Source: an uncultured Clostridia bacterium (GTDB taxonomy: Bacteria; Bacillota; Clostridia; Oscillospirales; CAG-272). From it: a stretch of DNA of 8,898 nt. The stretch lies in NCBI GenBank assembly GCA_937894775.1, contig CALAXC010000295.1, positions 1 to 8,898 on the forward strand, written 5' to 3'. A program made the translations under genes and the position numbers. Below the pieces are notes generated by a model. That model searched no databases. It worked only from the letters and a program-made list of their open reading frames with translations, and had not been told where the DNA came from. Position 1 is the stretch's first letter; every line of letters starts with the position of its first letter. Shown here one piece after another: positions 1 to 6,394 of this stretch.

Positions 1-630
1 TGTCACTTCAAATTTGCTCAGATAATAATTTTTTGTCAAAGTGACGGTTTGGCCATCTTCCCGCAGGAATTTTCCGGCGTAGACCTTGACCATTTCAAGT
101 TTGACCCCATTGCCGATATCCAGCATTTTGAAGAAATTTCTTTCCAGCGGTACATTGAATTCCTTCATGCCTTCCCAGTCGCAGACAAAAGTGATCACGC
201 CCAGATATTCAGAACCCTCCTGATCTGTAAAAACCAGTTCAAAAGAGTAGGAGTCGCCTTTTTTCAAAACATTGCCCCGGGGAGAACCTTTGAGACATCT
301 GTAGGCACAGGGAACGCCTTTGCCGTCAACCAGACCGAAAAGAGAGAATTTGGGTTGTTCTGCATATTCTGCTTCGTCAAACAGAGCGTTGGCCTCTTTG
401 TTCGTGTCATCAAGAGCCAGTACTTCGAGGGTGTGTTCTTTGACCTTTTCCCACTGTTGCAGCGCTTTTGCCTGCCGGGCACGTGCAAGGATGTTTCCTA
501 TTTTTTCAAGACGGAGCTGTTGAACGGTAAATCTGTCCAGTTCATCTGCTTTGGTGCTGTCCAGCTTCCGCATCTGCCGGGCGATCTCTTTGACCTTTTT
601 CCAATTTTTGTTTTTTGCAAAAAATATCAA
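1..630 (-). CDS. Partial TPR / formylglycine-generating-enzyme (FGE/SUMF1) family protein, C-terminus beyond window
   Basis: An open frame of about 210 codons reads on the minus strand to the window edge. Counting from a possible TTG at 630, residues 10-28 and 60-76 share a W-x-K-V-K-E...LD pattern and look like TPR-type helical repeats. Residues 92-165 are beta-rich and end in DWEGMKEFNVPLER. Residues 175-210 (VKLEMVKVYAGKFL, then NYYLSKFEVT) match the start of an FGE/SUMF1 domain. The catalytic part lies off the window. Known relatives oxidise cysteine in sulfatases or act as related copper or iron enzymes. The start is uncertain: AAAAAGGA lies 5 nt before TTG 630, with a stop codon further upstream; the first ATG (573) has no Shine-Dalgarno. 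The repeat pattern suggests earlier repeats were lost. Codon use is unlike the rest of the window (CTG about 12 against CTT 5; CGG 5 of 10 Arg; ATC over ATA). Confidence 0.62.
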   Translation of the reverse strand, partial: MIFFAKNKNWKKVKEIARQMRKLDSTKADELDRFTVQQLRLEKIGNILARARQAKALQQWEKVKEHTLEVLALDDTNKEANALFDEAEYAEQPKFSLFGLVDGKGVPCAYRCLKGSPRGNVLKKGDSYSFELVFTDQEGSEYLGVITFVCDWEGMKEFNVPLERNFFKMLDIGNGVKLEMVKVYAGKFLREDGQTVTLTKNYYLSKFEVT

Positions 631-641
631 AAAAATCCTTT

Positions 642-3065
642 TTACGAGTGATTTTCCCAAAATCTACGCATAATTTCCGCAACCGAACTTGCATTTCCCG
701 CATATTTTATTCCTTGCCAATGCGACGGGAACAAAGCTCTGTACTTTGGAGTTGCATATCTGTCATCCGCAAGAACAACTATGCCTCTGTCCTCAGAACG
801 TCTTATAACTCTGCCCGCCGCCTGAAGAACATTATTCATTCCGGGATAAGTATATGCGTAATCATAACCGCATACCTCTTCACTGCGACCGTCATAATAG
901 TCACGTATTATATTTTTTTCATTGGTTATTGAGGAAAGACCGACACCGAATATGATAGAGCCTATAAGACGGCTTCCTGGAAGATCAACTCCCTCGGAAA
1001 AGACTCCGCCCAAGACGCAAAAGCCTACTCGCAAATGCCCTGCATCGTCCTTAAACGCCAAAAGAAATTCTTCGCGTTCCTTTGCGCTCATATTTTTCTT
1101 CTGAAGGACGGTTTCAACCTTTGGATATTTCCTTACAAATGCTTTGTAAACATCCTCGAGGCACTTATAAGATGGGAAATAAGCGATATAATTTCCCGCT
1201 TTTGAGGTGACCGATGCCGCGATAAGATTTACAAATCTTTTTACGTTATCCTCGCGTTCCTCAAATCTTGTATTGACGTAATCTGCCACCGTCACGCAAA
1301 GATTTTGAGGATCGAAGGGTGACGGAAGCGATATAGCCTTCGAATTTTCACCGCCACCGAGAATATCTCTGAAATATTCGGGCGGTGTAAGCGTTGCCGA
1401 AAAGAAAACGCTTGACGAAGCTCTTAGCAGCAAAGATTTGAATATTCCCGACGGATCAAGGCAGTAGCATTTTACCGAAATATCTTCTCCGTCTATCCAC
1501 GCATAAAATCTGAATCCTTCGTCGAAAAGCTCGGTTATCTTCAGATATTTTTTTACTTTTAACAAAAGTGAGCTTATATCATCGAAGAGATAGTGCTCGG
1601 AATTCTTCTTCAGAAAGGTCTTGGCTTTCTTGACAAAAGCATCAAGAGCCGAGCATATTTTTTCATAAGGCTCGGTATTTATATAAAAGCCTTTCTCTCC
1701 GTTTTCATCACGCACAAGCGTATCCTTACACAGCTTTTTTACGTATCTGAAGGATGCTATAGGATCCTGCAAAAGTCCCGCCACCTCATCTTTTATAGCA
1801 TCTATCGGTTCTGTTTTTTCAAGCAACACCTTAAAATCAAGTACAGAAAGTTCCGCAGAATACATTTCTCTCGCTCTTTCAGCAAGATCGTGCGCCTCAT
1901 CTACTAAAAAAAGATAACGTCCCTTTTCTGCATCCGCTCCGAAATAGCGTCTGAAATAAACAATAGGATCAAAAGCATAATTATAATCGCAGATAACAAC
2001 GTCGCAAAGCTCGGAAAGATCGAGCGAAAGCTCATACGGGCACACTCCGTATTTTTTTGCCGTTTCGCTTATAAGACGTGCTGAATATCCCGTGTAATTT
2101 TCTGTCATTTCGCAGAGCGCCGCATCTGCTCTGTCATAATACCCGTTGGAATACGGACAGCTTTTCGAAGAACAGTCTGTCTTTTTCTGCCCTATAATAC
2201 CTTTAGCACAAGGGCATATCTGTTCTTTTGCCGTTACAACTACCGTTCTGAGCTTAGTGCCGCCCTCAAAAAGCTTTGCCATAGCCGAAAAAGCCTCTCG
2301 CCTTGTAGAGGTCTTGGGTGTAAGATAAAATATTTTATCGCAATACCCCTCTCCAAGAGCGCGTACAGCGGGAAAAAGAGCTGAGATCGTCTTTCCTGTT
2401 CCCGTAGGAGCTTCAACGAATATCCGCTTTTCACGTTTTATTGCCGAATGTATCTCCCGTATCATTATCTCCTGCCCCTCGCGAAGCTCTCCGTACGGAA
2501 ATCTCGCGTCGGCAGCGTCAAGCTTTTCCTGCGCTCTTTTTGCGGTAAGCAAAACACGGTACTTTATTTTTTCGATCATCGAAAGATAAAATACTTCAAG
2601 CTCGGCTTTGTTGTAGTGATAATTAAAATATTTTATTTTTTTACTGTCAACATTATAATAAGTAACTCTTGCCTTTACCGAACCAAGACCGTCACGAAGA
2701 CAAAGAAAATAAGCCGAAAGCTTTAAAAGCGCCTCGGTTACCGCATCGGGCGGCGCAAAAAAAGCCCTTCCGCTAACCGTCTTTATTTTATCGACCACAC
2801 AGTATCCGCTGTGACGTATTATTCCATCGGCAACAGCAGTAACGGTGAAATAAACTCCGTCTACCGAAAGTGTGGAGCTAAGCTCGACATTTGGATTATA
2901 ATAAGCGCCCGCTTCGGACTGTATGCGATAATACATCTGTCCGTCGGGATCGTTAAGAGGTACGGAAAAAGATATATACGAATCAAGATCACTTGGTCTT
3001 TGAGTTCTCAGACAAAGCTCGTATCCACTGCATTCAACCGAATAAGTGTCGGAATTATATATCAT
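642..3065 (-). CDS. DinG/XPD-family Fe-S superfamily 2 DNA helicase with N-terminal PD-(D/E)XK-like domain
   Basis: An 807-residue protein with the XPD/DinG (COG1199) motif set: Walker A EAPTGTGKT (218-226), DEAH box 389-392, SATLTPPEYF (555-564), the GVFSEGVDLPG region (687-697) and Q-A-A-G-R-V-I-R (748-755). Cysteines C284/C286, C298, C303 and C342 between motifs I and II are the likely 4Fe-4S ligands. Such helicases unwind DNA 5' to 3' in repair or R-loop/fork processing. Residues 1-150 resemble the PD-(D/E)XK-like region of related clostridial helicases: ADG (79-81), then VDKIKT (91-96), where VDEIKT is expected, followed by VTYYNV (134-139). The ATG at 3065 is chosen because GGGAGGTG lies 5 nt upstream; an in-frame TTG at 3080 would start before that site. 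The C-terminus (RRFWENHS) looks complete. It is transcribed divergently from the mecA cluster. The helicase call is firm; the nuclease-like domain is from family memory. Confidence 0.92.
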   Translation of the reverse strand: MIYNSDTYSVECSGYELCLRTQRPSDLDSYISFSVPLNDPDGQMYYRIQSEAGAYYNPNVELSSTLSVDGVYFTVTAVADGIIRHSGYCVVDKIKTVSGRAFFAPPDAVTEALLKLSAYFLCLRDGLGSVKARVTYYNVDSKKIKYFNYHYNKAELEVFYLSMIEKIKYRVLLTAKRAQEKLDAADARFPYGELREGQEIMIREIHSAIKREKRIFVEAPTGTGKTISALFPAVRALGEGYCDKIFYLTPKTSTRREAFSAMAKLFEGGTKLRTVVVTAKEQICPCAKGIIGQKKTDCSSKSCPYSNGYYDRADAALCEMTENYTGYSARLISETAKKYGVCPYELSLDLSELCDVVICDYNYAFDPIVYFRRYFGADAEKGRYLFLVDEAHDLAERAREMYSAELSVLDFKVLLEKTEPIDAIKDEVAGLLQDPIASFRYVKKLCKDTLVRDENGEKGFYINTEPYEKICSALDAFVKKAKTFLKKNSEHYLFDDISSLLLKVKKYLKITELFDEGFRFYAWIDGEDISVKCYCLDPSGIFKSLLLRASSSVFFSATLTPPEYFRDILGGGENSKAISLPSPFDPQNLCVTVADYVNTRFEEREDNVKRFVNLIAASVTSKAGNYIAYFPSYKCLEDVYKAFVRKYPKVETVLQKKNMSAKEREEFLLAFKDDAGHLRVGFCVLGGVFSEGVDLPGSRLIGSIIFGVGLSSITNEKNIIRDYYDGRSEEVCGYDYAYTYPGMNNVLQAAGRVIRRSEDRGIVVLADDRYATPKYRALFPSHWQGIKYAGNASSVAEIMRRFWENHS

Positions 3066-3070
3066 TTTCT

Positions 3071-3078
3071 CACCTCCC
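3071..3078 (-). promoter_or_regulatory. Ribosome binding site of the DinG-like helicase
   Basis: GGGAGGTG on the minus strand with GGAGG placed 7 nt before ATG 3065. It decides the start: the in-frame TTG at 3080 is upstream of this site and would put the Shine-Dalgarno inside the gene. Confidence 0.85.
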
Positions 3079-3141
3079 AAAAACTTTATTTACATAAGGC
3101 TCATAAGGACAAGAAAGCCCTTCATAAACTGTAATAACTTA

Positions 3142-3170
3142 ATTATAACACTAAGCGAAGCATTCGTCAA
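3142..3170 (-). promoter_or_regulatory. Sigma-A-type promoter of the helicase gene
   Basis: On the minus strand, TTGACG (3165-3170), a 17-bp spacer and TATAAT (3142-3147), preceded by TG plus one base, which makes an extended -10. The match is near consensus, so constitutive, fairly strong expression is expected from a start near 3135. The leader would be about 70 nt. It holds a short direct repeat of CATAAGG but no SOS (LexA) box that I can see. Confidence 0.8.
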
Positions 3171-3235
3171 CATTCTTTTCCATACATTATTTATACCTTT
3201 TTCCATATTTTTAGGGGTAGCCTTTTTTTCGCATC

Positions 3236-3258
3236 TTGCTTATAATATAAATAAGCAA
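3236..3258. promoter_or_regulatory. Perfect 8-bp inverted repeat over the mecA promoter -10 (candidate operator)
   Basis: Arms TTGCTTAT (3236-3243) and ATAAGCAA (3251-3258) are exact reverse complements separated by 7 AT-only bases. The repeat overlaps a consensus TATAAT at 3241-3246 and the expected start site. No good -35 lies 16-18 bp upstream (the bases there read roughly GTAGCCTT), so this promoter would depend on an activator or an alternative sigma factor, or be held off by a repressor at the palindrome. A hairpin at the 5' end of the mRNA is an alternative reading. The repeat is seen directly; the operator role is inferred. Confidence 0.5.
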
Positions 3259-3278
3259 AGAAAAAAGGAGAACTCTTT

Positions 3279-3896
3279 ATGGAATACATAATGATAACAA
3301 AAGCAAAGCTCAAGGTGATATGCGAGGAAGCAGACCTCTCTCCTTACGGTATAAACGCTGAAAGTCTTGACTACGGAGATCCTGAGTCAAGGCTGTTTTT
3401 AGAAGAAATACTCGAGCGAGCAAAGCAAGAATTCGGCTTTGATACAAAGCATCACAGAGTTTTAGTACAGCTCTACCCCTCTGCAGACGGCGGCTGCGAA
3501 ATATTTATAAACAAATTAGGGCTTATAGCGACTGCCGACCTAAAAGAAATAAAAAGCAAAAAAGAAGAAAAAGAGGAATCACAAAAGCAGCTCACCGAAA
3601 AGATATTTTTCTTTAGCAAGCTCGATTTCATCCTTGAAGTATGCAATATCCTCTCCCATTCGGATTTTTGCGGAAAAAGTAACGCCTTCCACATAGAAGA
3701 AAAAGGATATTATCTTACGATAGAGCTTGAGCAGGACAGTGCCTCAGAGGAATACGGTCTGCCGGATCTTGACGAGTATTCCTTTATTGCGGAATACGGC
3801 GAACCGCAGGATCAAAAGATAAGCTCTCCGTATATAAGAGAATACGGAAGACTGATATGCAAAAACGATGCTGTAGGCATTCTCGGTAAAATATGA
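3279..3896 (+). CDS. mecA: MecA-like adaptor protein for ClpC
   Basis: A 205-residue protein with the two-domain MecA layout. The N-domain (about 5-80) has MITKAKLKV, a D-L-x-x-x-G-I-N turn, LFLEEILERAKQEFGFD (39-55) and a strand segment ending in FINKLG. A lysine/glutamate-rich linker spans about 89-107. The C-domain (about 108-201) contains the KLDFILEVCNIL helix, KGYYLTIEL, and the ending Y-I-R-E-Y-G-R-L-I-C-K-N-D-A. In Bacillus subtilis MecA binds substrates with its N-domain and ClpC with its C-domain, and is needed for ClpC hexamer assembly. AAGGAG (3265-3270) lies 8 nt before ATG 3279, supporting that start over ATG 3291, where the MecA homology begins. It is the first gene of the rightward cluster, and its partner clpC is the last. 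Cytoplasmic; no signal peptide. Confidence 0.87.
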   Translation: MEYIMITKAKLKVICEEADLSPYGINAESLDYGDPESRLFLEEILERAKQEFGFDTKHHRVLVQLYPSADGGCEIFINKLGLIATADLKEIKSKKEEKEESQKQLTEKIFFFSKLDFILEVCNILSHSDFCGKSNAFHIEEKGYYLTIELEQDSASEEYGLPDLDEYSFIAEYGEPQDQKISSPYIREYGRLICKNDAVGILGKI

Positions 3897-3937
3897 TTTT
3901 CAATATTTATTTTTTATAGATCAGATAAGGAGAATAT

Positions 3938-4333
3938 ATGAATCAGCAAAATAACGAAAACATAGGCTATCTCACTGTAAGAGTATCGACCGCAAGAGGA
4001 GCTATACCGCTTGAAAACGCAACGGTCAGCATACGCGGTTCAACAGAAGATGACTCCGGAATACTGTATTCCTTTGAAAGCGACTCGAACGGACTTACAC
4101 CGAAGATCCCTCTGCCTGCACCAAACAGAGCGCTCTCGCAGTCGCCGTCAAACGAGATCTTCTATTCCCTGTGGAATATCGACGTGTTTTGTAAGGGATT
4201 CTTTCCCGCAAGATATATCAACGTAGCAATATATTCGGGAGTTACAACGGTACAAAGCGCCGAGCTTATTCCCGTTCCCCAAAACTTCATTCCAAAAGAG
4301 CGGTATAACGAAAGTATGACGCCCGAGCTTTAA
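3938..4333 (+). CDS. SleC prodomain-like protein (stand-alone N-terminal region of a spore cortex-lytic enzyme precursor)
   Basis: A 131-residue protein without signal peptide or membrane segment. GYLTVRVSTARGAIPLENATVSI (10-32), then a loop with PLPAPN (58-63), then YSLWNIDVFCKGFFPARYINV (76-96) and ELIPVPQ (109-115) give a small beta-sandwich like carboxypeptidase-regulatory folds. The order and spacing match, from memory, the pre/pro region of clostridial SleC (GFLTVSI..., ...VPMVPRTFERR). In SleC this region precedes the mature enzyme and is removed by Csp proteases at germination. Here it ends 23 nt before the separate enzyme gene, in another reading frame, and the roughly 40-residue pro-linker of SleC is missing. 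It may act in trans as chaperone or inhibitor, or be a structural relic. AAGGAG (3927-3932) lies 5 nt before the ATG. Similarity is good in pattern; function is inferred. Confidence 0.7.
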   Translation: MNQQNNENIGYLTVRVSTARGAIPLENATVSIRGSTEDDSGILYSFESDSNGLTPKIPLPAPNRALSQSPSNEIFYSLWNIDVFCKGFFPARYINVAIYSGVTTVQSAELIPVPQNFIPKERYNESMTPEL

Positions 4334-4356
4334 GAAAGGTAGGAAAGAATAAAATT

Positions 4357-5754
4357 ATGAACGCAAATATTCCTTTTATTCCGAAAACCGTAACCGTACA
4401 TCTCGGCACACCCGATTCAAACGCCGAAAACGTCACACTTCCCTTTATCGACTATATAACAAACGTAGCCTCAAGCGAAATATATCCCACCTGGCCCGAA
4501 AACGCGATACGTGCTAATATCTATGCGCAAATATCCTTTACTCTCAACCGCATCTATACCGAATATTACCGATCGCGAGGATACGATTTTGATATAACCA
4601 ATTCAACAGCATTTGATCAGTCCTTTATAAAGGGACGGGATTATTTTGAAAATATAAGTCAGATCGTAGGCGAGCTTTTTAACAGCTATGTAGTACGGCA
4701 AGGAAGCGTTGAACCTCTTTTTACAAGCTATTGCGACGGTGAAAAAGTTGTTTGTGACGGGCTTTCACAATGGGGAACTGTCACCCTTGCAAACAGCGGA
4801 TATACCCCCTACGAAATACTGCAATATTACTACGGTGAGGATATAAATATCGTTACCAACGCACCCATAGACATTCCAAATTCGAGTGCTCCCACAGTTC
4901 CTCTAAGACTCGGAAGCGGCGGTGACGAGGTAAGAACACTGCAACTAAGGCTCAACCGAATTTCCGACAACTACCCCGCTATTCCGAAAATAGCGCTTCC
5001 CGACGGAGTTTTTTCTTTTGACACAGAAGATGCTGTCAAAAAATTTCAAGAGACCTTCGGCCTTACACCCGACGGAATCGTAGGAAACGCAACCTGGTAC
5101 AGAATACTCTTTTTATACAATGCGGTAAAACGCCTTAACGAGCTGAATTCCGAAGGTATTACCCTTTCAGAAGTAACAAAACAGTTTGCAAACGAAAGCA
5201 AATTCGGTGACAGCGGTTCAGCTATAAGGAACATTCAATATTTTCTCGATTATCTTTCGGAATTTTACGAAGAAATTCCAAGTGTCGAAATAGACGGTAT
5301 ATTTGGAACGGAAACCGAAAATGCGGTAAAAGCATTCCAAAGACTTTTTGAAATTCCAATAAGCGGAACAGTAGATCTTCAGACCTACGATGCTCTCTAC
5401 CGTACATATCTCGGGTTTATAGAAACCATCCCCTTTAAATACCTCGACGGTGCAATATATCCATATCCCGGGATCCCGCTTCGCCGCGGCTCTCAAAGTG
5501 AGGTAGTAAGACTGCTGCAGGAATATCTTAATTATATTTCTCTCTATTTTGAACAGATACCCAGCGTATCTCCTACGGGATATTTCGGTGACCGAACAGA
5601 AGAAGCAGTTATAGCATTTCAACGTCTTAACGGAATAGAGCCTAACGGAACGGTAGGTTCTGCTACCTGGAATGCAATAACATCGGTCTACAATGATCTG
5701 TTTATAGGAAACCGACTGAACGAAGGACAGTTTCCCGGATATAACATCAGCTAA
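4357..5754 (+). CDS. SleC-like spore cortex-lytic enzyme: SpoIID lytic transglycosylase domain plus three peptidoglycan-binding domains
   Basis: A 465-residue protein. Residues 12-166 match mature SleC: VTVHLGTPDS (12-21), FIDYITNVASSEIYPTWPEN (30-49), RGYDFDITNST (74-84), SYCDGEKVVCDGLSQWG (124-140). This is the SpoIID fold, which cleaves glycan strands as a lytic transglycosylase; E41 aligns with the expected catalytic glutamate, and C126/C133 are a conserved pair. Three PG_binding_1 repeats follow at about 184-250, 283-347 and 373-440, each with DG-x-F or TG-Y-F-G, T-E-x-A-V and F-Q. SleC of Clostridium perfringens has one such domain. There is no signal peptide, as in SleC, which is made without a Sec signal and stored in the spore. 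The protein begins about where mature SleC begins, so it may not need N-terminal processing. The Shine-Dalgarno is AAGGTAGG (4336-4343), 13 nt from ATG 4357. Confidence 0.83.
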   Translation: MNANIPFIPKTVTVHLGTPDSNAENVTLPFIDYITNVASSEIYPTWPENAIRANIYAQISFTLNRIYTEYYRSRGYDFDITNSTAFDQSFIKGRDYFENISQIVGELFNSYVVRQGSVEPLFTSYCDGEKVVCDGLSQWGTVTLANSGYTPYEILQYYYGEDINIVTNAPIDIPNSSAPTVPLRLGSGGDEVRTLQLRLNRISDNYPAIPKIALPDGVFSFDTEDAVKKFQETFGLTPDGIVGNATWYRILFLYNAVKRLNELNSEGITLSEVTKQFANESKFGDSGSAIRNIQYFLDYLSEFYEEIPSVEIDGIFGTETENAVKAFQRLFEIPISGTVDLQTYDALYRTYLGFIETIPFKYLDGAIYPYPGIPLRRGSQSEVVRLLQEYLNYISLYFEQIPSVSPTGYFGDRTEEAVIAFQRLNGIEPNGTVGSATWNAITSVYNDLFIGNRLNEGQFPGYNIS

Positions 5755-5780
5755 AAATATGCTAAACAAACGGAGGACCT

Positions 5781-6290
5781 ATGGAACAACCATTAAATCT
5801 CAGAGATGCAATATATAACCTGCAAAAATATCTCCGCGCTATTTCTTTTTACGATTCTCGTATACTACGCCCCCCCCTCGACGGGATCTTCGACGATGCT
5901 ACCCAAAATTCGGTACGTTCATTTCAAGAAAGCAGAGGACTTAACGCAAACGGTACAGTCGACAAGGCAAGCTGGGATGCCATATACAAAGAATACAAGG
6001 CTCTCGAACGTTATTCACCTCTCCCCTTCTTTCCAAGCTATCCTCCCGATTACGCAGTAGAGCTCGGGGACGAAAGCTCTTTTGTTGCTATAGTGCAGAT
6101 ACTTCTTCGTGAGATAGGCTCGGTATATAACGAATTTGAAGCCATTTCAATAACAGGAATATACGATGAACCTACCGAACGTGCGATAAAAGAGCTTCAA
6201 CGCGCCTCAATGCTTGAGGTAACGGGAAAACTCGACAAAAACACCTATCGGCGTCTGCTAAACGACCTTTCGAGCCATTCTTCTTTTTGA
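5781..6290 (+). CDS. Small protein with two peptidoglycan-binding (PG_binding_1) domains
   Basis: A 169-residue protein made almost wholly of two PG_binding_1-type repeats: about 4-71 (AIYNLQKYLRAIS, PLDGIFDDATQNSVRSFQ, NGTVDKASW) and about 94-161 (VELGDESSFVAIVQILL, ITGIYDEPTERAIKELQ, VTGKLDKNTY). The linker (about 74-92) is rich in proline and aromatics. There is no catalytic domain, signal peptide or membrane helix. The repeats are of the same subtype as in the upstream cortex-lytic enzyme, so it may have arisen from that gene's C-terminus and serve as an accessory cell-wall or cortex binding protein. The second repeat is more diverged (DEPTERAIKEL in place of the usual FQ-type helix). GGAGG (5772-5776) lies only 4 nt before the ATG. 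It starts 26 nt after the previous stop, so co-transcription is likely. An 8-base C run lies within codons 30-33 without breaking the frame. Confidence 0.78.
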   Translation: MEQPLNLRDAIYNLQKYLRAISFYDSRILRPPLDGIFDDATQNSVRSFQESRGLNANGTVDKASWDAIYKEYKALERYSPLPFFPSYPPDYAVELGDESSFVAIVQILLREIGSVYNEFEAISITGIYDEPTERAIKELQRASMLEVTGKLDKNTYRRLLNDLSSHSSF

Positions 6291-6394
6291 GTTGCCGTAT
6301 AAAGCTTGAATTTCTGCACAATAATCAGCTAAGCAGAGTGACTTTTATATAAAGCAAAGATAAAAAACAAGAAAGGTTTTCGGTCACAGTCAAA
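6291..6394 (+). other. Leader / intergenic region before clpC
   Basis: 104 nt without a gene, the longest gap in the cluster. I find no convincing sigma-A promoter (TATATAAA at 6346-6353 has no -35), no terminator hairpin with a T-run, no CIRCE element and no CtsR heptad repeat. The segment AAAGCAAAGATAAAAAA (6351-6367) resembles AAGCAAAGAAAAAA just downstream of the mecA -10 (3254-3266). The only Shine-Dalgarno-like sequence, GAAAGG (6371-6376), is 18 nt from the clpC ATG, which is far. ClpC is therefore probably read through from upstream, perhaps with low translation initiation. Confidence 0.5.

Noticed and set aside
49..651. Plus-strand open frame of 200 codons
   Set aside because: It is antisense to the FGE-family fragment. 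Its translation shows no domain logic, while the minus strand gives clear TPR-like and FGE sequence in the same interval.
3066..3180. SOS (LexA) box in front of the DinG-like helicase
   Set aside because: No GAAC-N4-GTTC-type dyad is present; the sigma-A promoter alone accounts for the region.
4333..4357. Sequencing frameshift separating prodomain and enzyme of SleC
   Set aside because: The second gene has its own ribosome site and ATG, and about 40 residues of pro-linker are missing, so one indel would not restore a normal SleC.
5218..5769. Minus-strand open frame of 183 codons
   Set aside because: Antisense shadow of the SleC-like gene, whose peptidoglycan-binding repeats are well conserved; no ribosome site or recognisable motif.
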